Shown piece by piece: positions 18,608 to 26,151 of a stretch of 44,985 bases of DNA (the stretch's first letter is position 1; each line of letters opens with the position of its first letter). The stretch spans positions 1 through 44,985 of the forward strand of contig JAHBNG010000124.1 in assembly GCA_019217005.1 (NCBI GenBank), written 5' to 3'. This DNA is from Chloroflexi bacterium TSY (GTDB lineage: Bacteria > Chloroflexota > Anaerolineae > Caldilineales > Caldilineaceae). Made by a program: the position numbers and the translations under genes. The notes under the pieces are model-generated. The model worked only from the letters and a program-made list of their open reading frames with translations. It had not been told where the DNA came from and did not search any database.

Positions 18608-18813
18608 ACGATGTTGCATCAACTTCGCTCATGTCAAACAGGCTATCGAAAGAAACACCTCCGCCGGCAGCGATTCAAGCACAATCTGTCCAGCAACCGA
18701 ACGGTCACGGCGCGCAACATGAAATCGTGCAGCACCTCGTCCAGCAACAGCTCCACTTGATGGTTCAACAGTTAGCCACCTGGCAAGCCCATCAGCTCAA
18801 TCATAGTCAATAA
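18604..18813 (+). pseudogene. Detached AT-to-ACP linker segment of the megasynthase
   Basis: 69 codons with no catalytic motif. The composition (Pro/Gln-rich, then HLVQQQLHLMVQQLATWQAHQ) is that of the glutamine-rich linker found between AT and carrier domains in PKS modules of the mycosubtilin/microcystin type; a second such stretch, AQQMQLMSMQLAMLSGQ, follows the ACP downstream. The frame is closed by TAA at the edge of a family D repeat. So it is most likely the piece that once joined KS-AT to the ACP, cut off by the repeat insertion. Whether it is translated as a separate peptide is unknown. Confidence 0.55.
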
Positions 18814-18815
18814 GA

Positions 18816-18894
18816 AGCTATCCGAAAAGTGGCTGCGAATCCAATTCATTTCTCGAGCGAGAACAGATCGTCACAGAACTTTTCGGATAAGCAG
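18816..18894. repeat. Dispersed repeat family D, copy a
   Basis: The ends are inverted (AGCTATCCGAAAAGT and CTGCTTATCCGAAAAGT on the other strand). TAAGA flanks both sides (18811-18815, 18895-18899), a possible target duplication. About 80% identical by eye to copy b at 33695-33773. It closes the reading frame of the linker segment. Confidence 0.75.
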
Positions 18895-19091
18895 TAAGAG
18901 TAGCCCCAATATTTGATTTTGGTTATCATTTCGGCAAGTTGGAAGATATCTTTCGAGTGGCTGAAACGATCACCAATGGTAGACAAGATGCCCATATACC
19001 TATCCAGAAAAGTTTTGTCCCGTCACAGCTCTGGGAGACGGGGTATAAAACTTTTCTGGAAACTATATGACGATGAAACAAGGTTGTTATT
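18895..19091 (+). other. Foreign segment with gene remnant and 58-base hairpin
   Basis: An open frame without start codon (18900-19070) encodes about 56 residues including FDFGYHFGKLEDIFRVAET and PSQLWETGY; it looks protein-like but I do not recognise it. The hairpin at 19003-19060 pairs TCCAGAAAAGTTTT with AAAACTTTTCTGGA and its outer end resembles the family D ends. Because the flanking frames read as linker and ACP of one PKS, the whole stretch with copy D appears inserted into the synthase. Confidence 0.5.
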
Positions 19092-21510
19092 ATGCCACAG
19101 AACACAAACCGCGAAAGCCAAATTTTATCGATTCTTGACACGATTTTAAGCGATCTATCTGGTTTTGAATTGAGTGAATTAGATATGTCAGCCTCTTTTT
19201 TAGAACTTGGCTTCGATTCGCTCTTTCTAATTCAATTCAGCACGAGTATCAAAGGCGAATTGGGTGTACAAGTCTCTTTCCGCCAGATGATTGAAGAGAC
19301 CCCGACGTTTCCCTCCTTAGCTGCTTATCTTGATGCGAATTTGGCACCTGATGCTCTGACTTCTATCGCCTCTGAAGAAGCAGAGCCACTTTTAGAATCG
19401 GCTTCAATGGTCGTTCCGGATGGGGAAACGGAGCAGGATGTATATACATCAACCTCTGCACCCGTACCAATCTCTGCTTCAGAACCACCGACGCCTGTAC
19501 CTCTGCAACAATTTACACCGCCGACATTGCCCACGCCATCCATGCCCCCACCGGGACCAACGGCACCGAATCCTGCATCAACGAGTGGATTAGAGGCATT
19601 GCTTGCCCAACAAATGCAGTTAATGTCGATGCAGTTAGCCATGCTAAGTGGACAAGCGATGCCGGCCCAAACGCAAATCCCACAAGTAGAACTGCCTCCG
19701 GTCAAATCGCCTCCGCCACAGCCCTCAAATATCCCTCCTACGCCGACACAAGCAACACAGAATGGCTCTGTCGCACAGAAAAGCATTCTTCCCAAGGATG
19801 ACAAAAATAAGACTGAAGAGCAATATAAACCCCAAAGCAGCAAAGAGATGAAACCTTTTGGGGCTATTGCGCGGATTGAGACCAACAAAAGTGATGATCT
19901 AACTCCGCAACAGCAACAGTGGCTCAGCGAATTTATCAATCGCTATAACGCAATGACCAGCAAGTCGAAGGCGTTCACGGCAGAGCATCATGCATATATG
20001 GCAGATCCGCGCGTTGTTTCAGGCTTTAAGTCCAAAATCAAAGAGCTCATTTATCCCATTGTGGCAAGTCGAACCAATGGGTGTCGGATTTGGGATCTGG
20101 ATGGTAATGAATATGTTGACGCACTCAATGGCTTCGGTTCTAATTTCTTCGGGTATGCGCATCCCAAAATCACGCAAGCCGTTGTAGACCAACTCTGGCT
20201 TGGCACAGAAATTGGTCCCCAAAATCCACTCACGGGCGATGTGGCAAAGATCATCTGTGAGATGACTGGTATGGAGAGAGCAGCCTTTTGCAACACTGGT
20301 TCAGAAGCCGTTATGGGTGCCATGCGTATCGCTCGTACTGTCACTGGACGGAAACTGATTGCGATTTTTACTGGGTCATATCACGGTATATTCGACGAAG
20401 TCTTGGTTCGAGGCACAAAAAAGTTACGCTCAATTCCGGCCGCCCCCGGTATTATGCCTTCCACGGTTGAAAATGTATTGGTTCTGGATTATGGGACGGA
20501 AAAATCGCTGCAAATCCTGCGTGAACGCGCTCACGAATTAGCGGCTGTTATGGTTGAGCCAATCCAAAGCCGACGACCTGATTTCCAGCCGCGTGAATTT
20601 CTTCATGAAGTTCGCAAAATTACCCAAGATGCAGAGTGTGCCTTTATCTTTGATGAGGTCATTACTGGCTTTCGCATGGGACCAGGAGGTGCCCAAGACT
20701 TTTATGGAATTGATGCGGACATTGGAACATATGGCAAGGTGATTGGTGGCGGGATGTCAATCGGCGTTGTGGCGGGGAAAGCCAAGTGGATGGATGCTCT
20801 GGATGGTGGTCCATGGTGCTATGGTGATGATTCTGTCCCTGAAGTGGGCGTTACCTACTTCGCGGGGACATTTGTACGTCATCCAGCTGCCATTGTTGCT
20901 TGTAAAGCTGCCTTGGAAATTCTCCAGGATGAGGGACCTGCGCTCCAACAACGAGTCAACAATCAGACTCAGTAGATCCAAATTTGGCGTTTTTGGCGAT
21001 TTTCAGTCGAGATTGCAGGGATTTTGGAGTCATTTATTCAGATTTCGGTTACAGAAAACAACCTATTTCATATCTGAAAATCGCCCAAATCTAACGCAAA
21101 AACTAGATATCGACCGGCAAATTTGTATTTATGTCAACTGTTTAGCCAGAATTCTCTCTCAAAACCTGAAATTTGGATCTACTGAGACTACCTATCTTGT
21201 TTCAGAGCTAGACAACTTCTTCCGTGATCGAGAGGTCCCCCTCGAAATCAAATCATTCAGCTCGCTTTGGCGGATAACCTATACCGACAGCGTGCCGTAT
21301 GGTGAGCTACTTTTCTATCTGATTCGTGAAAAAGGGGTTCATATTTATGATGGTTTCCCCTGCTTCCTGACCATGGCGCATACGGACAATGATGTCGAAA
21401 TCATCATCCGTGCAATCAAAAAGAGCATTGTTGAGCTTCAACAAGCTGGTTTTTTGCCCCAACCCGCGCACGAGGTGGCGCAAGCTGATTTTTTTGCGAT
21501 AGCCAACTAG
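19092..21510 (+). pseudogene. ACP-aminotransferase part of the hybrid megasynthase, split by element M1
   Basis: The carrier comes first (ELGFDSLFLIQ, Ser near residue 43), then a long Pro/Gln linker, then a class-III PLP aminotransferase from about residue 255: FCNTGSEAVMGAMR, FTGSYHGIFDE, FIFDEVITGFRMG and the Lys motif TYGKVIGGG. The coding is continuous until 20969, where a 215-bp element interrupts; removal of it and one AGACT copy gives NNQTTYLVSELDNFF and a normal aminotransferase end. Such in-line AMT domains turn a beta-ketoacyl thioester into a beta-aminoacyl thioester. The frame then fails at a seven-T run (21489-21495): adding one T would join it to the condensation domain. Motifs are intact. 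Confidence 0.88.
20970..21184. repeat. Miniature element family M1, copy 2 (215 bp)
   Basis: Inverted ends CAGTAGATCCAAATTT, flanked by AGACT at 20965-20969 and 21185-21189. It has the same sequence as M1 copy 1 minus its nested insert, in the opposite direction. No coding capacity. It sits inside the aminotransferase domain. Confidence 0.93.
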
Positions 21511-22688
21511 ATGAAGGCCATTTCCCTCTCACCGAGGCGCAAATGGAAATCTGGTTGGCGTCACAAATGGGCGATGATGCTTCTTGCGCATACAACGAAC
21601 CGTTTATGGTTCAACTAAATGGCCTCTGCGATCTGAACGGGTTGCGCCAGGCAATTCAGACAATCCTTGCGCGTCATGAGGCACTCCATCTGCGGTTTAG
21701 TCCCGATGGTGGTTATCAGCAAAAAACGACACCGCGACCAATTGAGATCCCGTTCCAGGATTTTGCGGAACTAGAAACAGAAGTTAAAGAAGCACGACTT
21801 CAAGAGATATTGGCGGCAGCGGCAGCGACACCTTTTGATCTGACACATGGGCCGCTGGTTCGTGTACAGATTTTGAGATTAGCGGAAGAACAACACCTCA
21901 TTGTTTTCTCCTGCCATCACATTGTCTGTGACGGTTGGTCTTGGAATCATATGCTACAGGAGATCGGTCAGGTCTATACAGCATTGAGCAAAGGAACCCC
22001 TTATCGGTTGCCCAGAACGTTCTCTTATAGCAATTTTGTTGTGGCTGAGATGCAGCGACAGACGACCGATGCGGTGAAGGCTTCTTATGATTATTGGCTC
22101 ACACAATTTGCCGAGTTGCCACCCGCACTGGATTTGCCCACGGACTATACACGTCCTCCCGTCAAAAGCTACAAGGGTGGAACTGTGACGTACCACTTCA
22201 AGTCGGATGTTTATGATGCCATAAAACACACAGCCGCTGAACAGAGGGCAAGTCTGTTCTCGATCTTGTTTGCTAGCTTCAATTTGCTGCTTGCCCGCTT
22301 ATCCGGTCAAACAGATGTGGTCATGACTGTTCCCGCAGCAGGGCAACTCATGGTCGGTGAAACATCGCTTGTGGGTCATTGCGTCAACCTGTTGCCGATC
22401 CGTACGAAGCTCGAAATGGACGTCACGTTCAGCGAGCTATTGACGGCAACAACGACAAAGATCCTGGATGCCTATGATCATCAAGAATCCACGCTTGGAG
22501 GGATCATCAAGCGTCTCGACATGCCGCGAGATATCAGCCGTATTCCGCTGGCCGAAGTCAATTTCAATGTCGACCGAGATGATGCTGGGGTTAAGTTTGG
22601 CAACTTAGATGTGAGCATAGCCCAAACGCCGAAAGAAGCAGTTATCTTTGACATCTTTTCAACATCAATGAAACCCGCGATGGACTGA
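21496..22688 (+). pseudogene. NRPS condensation domain part of the megasynthase
   Basis: In-frame coding can be followed from the frame break near 21496 through HFPLTEAQMEIWLA, the usual start of a condensation domain. The active motif HHIVCDGWSW is intact (near 21918), as are DYWLTQFAEL, and a GHCVNLLPIR stretch. The frame is lost again at the T run 22654-22657: with one more T it would read DIFFNINETRDGLMVDCDF, as expected at the C-to-A border. So the ATG at 21543 and the stop at 22688 are products of frameshifts and not natural limits. The domain should join the beta-amino acid to the amino acid held on the following carrier. Confidence 0.85.
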
Positions 22689-24546
22689 TGGTCGATTGTG
22701 ACTTCAATACAGATCTTTATCGTCATGAAACCATTCAGCATTGGATTGCCTGCTACGAGACACTACTCACGAGCATTGCGGCAAATCCAGCACAGCCGCT
22801 GGCAACGCTCAACCTGTTGCCCGCTGTTGCCCGCGAGCGAATTTTGGTCGATTGGAATCAAACGCAACACGAGTACCCTTCTGATCAAAGCGTACATCAA
22901 CTCTTTATCCAGCAGGCAATGCGTACGCCCGATGCGATTGCTGTGGTTGCCGATCAACAAAGTTATACATACGGTGAACTCAACCATCGGTCGAATCAGG
23001 TGGCCAATTATCTACGCAGTTGTGGTGTTCAAAGAGAGATGCTGGTCGGCATCTGTTTGGAACGTTCGCTCGATCTGGTTGTAGGATTGCTTGGTATCTT
23101 GAAAACGGGTGCTGCCTATGTCCCCATGGATCCCATCTATCCTGCCCAACGCTTGGCTTATATGATTGCCGACGCTCAGATGGAGTTTATCCTGACAGAA
23201 CAGTCACTAGCGAATGAGCTTGGTGAACACAATGCTGTCATCATTTGTATCGATTCCGATTGGGCAAAGATTGAAGAACAAGCCGATACCTTTGTACAGG
23301 TGGAAGCAGAACCAGAAAATTTGGCCTACGTAATCTATACATCTGGTTCTACCGGCAATCCAAAAGGTGTTCAGATCCCGCATCGAGCATTGACCAACTT
23401 TCTCTGCTCCATGCAGCGCGAGCCAGGAATCAAACCCGATGATGTTCTGGTCAGTGTCACAACGATTTCGTTTGATATTGCAGCCTTAGAGCTATATCTA
23501 CCACTGATTACCGGTGCCCGTTTGGTGGTGATAGATCCAGAAACAGCCACAGATGGACGCGTTTTAGCAGATGAGCTAAAACGACATGGGGCAACAGTAA
23601 TGCAGGCAACACCAGCCACTTGGCGGCTGCTTCTCGAATCTGGCTGGACAGGTCGTGATGGTCTGAAAATGCTCTGCGGCGGAGAAGCGCTACCTGTTGA
23701 TCTGGTCCAGAAGCTGCTAATGTTTGAAGGCGAACTCTGGAACATGTATGGTCCAACCGAGACGACCATCTGGTCAACGACGCACCGGATCTTGCCAGAG
23801 GAAACAACGATTTCGATTGGACGACCGATCGCAAATACGCAAATCTATTTGCTCGACAAGCATTTGCAACCAGTCTCTCCTGGGGTTGTTGGCGAGCTTT
23901 ACATTGGTGGAGACGGGCTGGCACGCGGCTACCTTAATCGAGATGAGCTGACGGCAGAAAAATTTGGTCAGCATCCATTCGACGAATCGCCGAATGCTCG
24001 ACTGTATGCGACAGGCGATCTGGCGCGTTACTTACCAGATGGGCGCATCGAGTGTTTAGGGCGTAGTGATTCGCAAGTAAAATTACGGGGATTCCGCATT
24101 GAGCTAGGTGAAATCGAAGCGACACTCAATCAACAGGCTGGTATTCGCCAAGCGGCGGTTGTTGTATGCGAAGATGGGCCAGGAGATAAACGTCTAGTGG
24201 CTCACCTTGTGGCGGAAGAGGAGCAACCCTCGGTTTCTGAACTGCGCAACGGTCTACGTCAATATCTGCCAGAGTATATGATCCCAGCCACATTTATATT
24301 CTTGGATGCAATGCCGCTAACTCAGAATGGCAAAGTTGATCGCAAAGCCCTACCTGCACCGGACGGACAGGAAGTATTGTCAGAGCAGGAGTATGTTGCG
24401 CCCCAGACACCGGTGGAGATCGAACTTGCATCAATCTGGTCTGATATATTGAACGCCCCGCAAGTTGGGTTACACGATAACTTTTTTGATCTGGGCGGCC
24501 ATTCGCTATTGGCAACGCGGATGATTGTTCGGCTTCGAGATAGACT

Positions 24547-25826
24547 CAGTAGATCCAAAAATCAGATACCAAGGGGGTCAACAAGAGAGAAAATGATAGA
24601 AACAACCCCATAGATATTTTCGATAGCACGATTAAGAAAAGAAGAAAAGCGTGGCAGCTCAAAACGAGTGGTATCGATTTGTCGCCGTCCTTGGCATTTG
24701 AGTTGGCAGAAGCGATGGCGTAGCTCTATCCAGAAGTTGACAAGAATAAAGCCCAGGCTGATGAGCAAGAAGCGGAGAGCGCCATTGCGGGAGGTAGTCC
24801 AAGCGCGAACTTTGCGCATACAGCGATAGCTGGTTTCGATGCCAAAGCGTTTGCGGTAGAGTTTGCGAACAGTTCTGGGATTGAAGGAGCAGTTCAAGAC
24901 GACATAAACAAGCCAAGTTGCGCGTCGCTTTGCTTGTTTGCTGCGTTTGTGAGAAGTATAGGTTCGCACAATGGCAACAGGAGCCGTGAAGGAACCGTAT
25001 TGCGCACTTTCAAAGGTATGCTGGGTAGAATAGCTCTTGTTCCCTTGACAAAGTCCTCGGGTTCCTCCTGTCTTCCCGCGAATGGAACAGGCGATGATGG
25101 CAGGCCAACCGCTTTGTTTTATGGACTCTAGAACTGGACTCGAACAAAACCCTTTATCCAGGTATAAACGGCGTACTTTCAGCCCTAAAATGCGCAAACG
25201 ACGCAACAATGAGGTCACGATATCAGCTGTTTTATCTTCGGGACGGACGAACAGAATACTCAACGTCACCCGCACATCCTTAAATATGACGTAGGCTGTG
25301 GCTACTCGAAAGAATCGGGTTGTGCCTTTCTCTGCTTCACCACGGCAGGTCAGCTCGAGGAGTTCTGGACTCTTGCCGTAGAAGGGTTCATCGTGAAAGT
25401 CTATTGCGATTTCTAGCTTTGTTTTCATCAGCCGACCTGGCAATCCGGCTACCAGGGCTTGGTTGACTTGTCGCTCCAAATTCTGCAAGTCATCTACTCT
25501 TACCTGCTCCTTCAGATAGCTACGGATCGTTTCACCATCAACCATTTCTGGCAGGTCTTTACACACACTTTCTATGGTTTGTCTCGTCACTGCTGCTTTC
25601 ACCAACACATCAAATCCCTTTTCGGGCGTACATTCATATCCCGATATTTCTAGCGGTAGATATCTGTTCAATCTCTCTCTACCGCTTCATTGCGACTATC
25701 TCTGTCTGTTAACTTTAGCTTTGTTTGTTGGGCCATCTCTCTGCTCCTTTTCACTATTTAAGGTGCAGCATAGATTACACTTTTTCTCTCTAATTTCAAC
25801 TTTTTACTTGAAATTTGGATCTACTG
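24547..25826 (-). mobile_element. ISH3-like insertion sequence (1280 bp)
   Basis: Inverted ends CAGTAGATCCAAA with diverging inner bases; flanks AGACT (24542-24546) and AGTCT (25827-25831), one base apart from a perfect 5-base duplication. One transposase on the minus strand fills it. Its ends match both M1 miniature elements, which are therefore probably moved by its enzyme. Length, end length and 5-base duplication agree with the ISH3 family as I know it; family name moderate. Confidence 0.85.
24562..25671 (-). CDS. Transposase, DDE type, ISH3-like
   Basis: 369 residues, intact. The first Asp motif is AIDFHDEPFYGK near residue 88, the second LYLDKGFCSS near residue 170, and the Glu lies in the YRKRFGIETSYRCMRK helix near residue 275, giving a DDE triad with the Y-x-K/R-R-F-x-I-E signature. 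The C-terminus is basic with a hydrophobic helix LLISLGFILVNFW. It reads opposite to the NRPS gene it disrupts. As the only complete transposase of this family in the window, it is the likely source of mobility for the two M1 elements with matching ends. Confidence 0.85.
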   Translation of the reverse strand: MNRYLPLEISGYECTPEKGFDVLVKAAVTRQTIESVCKDLPEMVDGETIRSYLKEQVRVDDLQNLERQVNQALVAGLPGRLMKTKLEIAIDFHDEPFYGKSPELLELTCRGEAEKGTTRFFRVATAYVIFKDVRVTLSILFVRPEDKTADIVTSLLRRLRILGLKVRRLYLDKGFCSSPVLESIKQSGWPAIIACSIRGKTGGTRGLCQGNKSYSTQHTFESAQYGSFTAPVAIVRTYTSHKRSKQAKRRATWLVYVVLNCSFNPRTVRKLYRKRFGIETSYRCMRKVRAWTTSRNGALRFLLISLGFILVNFWIELRHRFCQLKCQGRRQIDTTRFELPRFSSFLNRAIENIYGVVSIIFSLVDPLGI

Positions 25827-26151
25827 AGTCTACAAGTTGAGTTGCCGATGCGCACAGTCTTTGAATCACCAACGGTTCATGAGTTGGCCCTTGCCATAAC
25901 AGAGCTTTTGGCCTCTGATGAGGATGACGACGAATTGTTGAGCATGATTAAAGAGCTACAAGAACTCTCTGGCGATGATCTGGATAGCGTCTTAAACGCT
26001 ACCTAAGGTATCTGCTCAACCGGAAATGGTTGGACAGAGCTGACCTTTCCGGAAGAGGTCAAGAGTTGTCTGGCATTCAAGGCGATTTCTAACCTTTTCC
26101 GGGAAGATCTTGTTTCAATTGGTTGAGACGATACTGACTGAGGAATCAACA

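Larger units (their letters stand above)
22688..26006 (+). pseudogene. Adenylation-carrier part of the megasynthase, split by an ISH3-like element
   Basis: After the tail of the C domain the adenylation domain shows VIYTSGSTGNPKG, NMYGPTET, ELYIGGDGLARGYLNR, YATGDLARY and NGKVDRKALPAP. Pocket residues read by eye as D-I-L-Q-L-G-M-I-W-K, one change from the commonly cited glycine code. The carrier FFDLGGHSLLATRM follows. At 24547 an IS interrupts the carrier; coding resumes at 25832 with LQVELPMRTVFESPTVHELA and ends with an acidic tail (ELLASDEDDDELL). Removing the IS and one target copy restores RDRLQVELP. The acidic tail is a plausible docking end for the next protein. The unbroken ancestor would be one protein KS-AT-ACP-AMT-C-A-PCP. 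Confidence 0.88.

Noticed and set aside
20743..21510. Open frame that runs through M1 copy 2 into the aminotransferase end
   Set aside because: Its first part is the wrong frame of the aminotransferase; only the part after 21184 is real coding sequence.
22688..22700. ATG at 22688 as the start of a stand-alone adenylation protein
   Set aside because: The residues before it in the corrected frame (FFNINETRDGL) continue the condensation domain, so the ATG is an internal Met exposed by a frameshift.
26007..26151. CCGGAAA/TTTCCGG pairings between the megasynthase and the C-PCP-TE gene as a mobile repeat
   Set aside because: The pairings are short and interrupted, with no duplicated flank; it may simply be a local hairpin.
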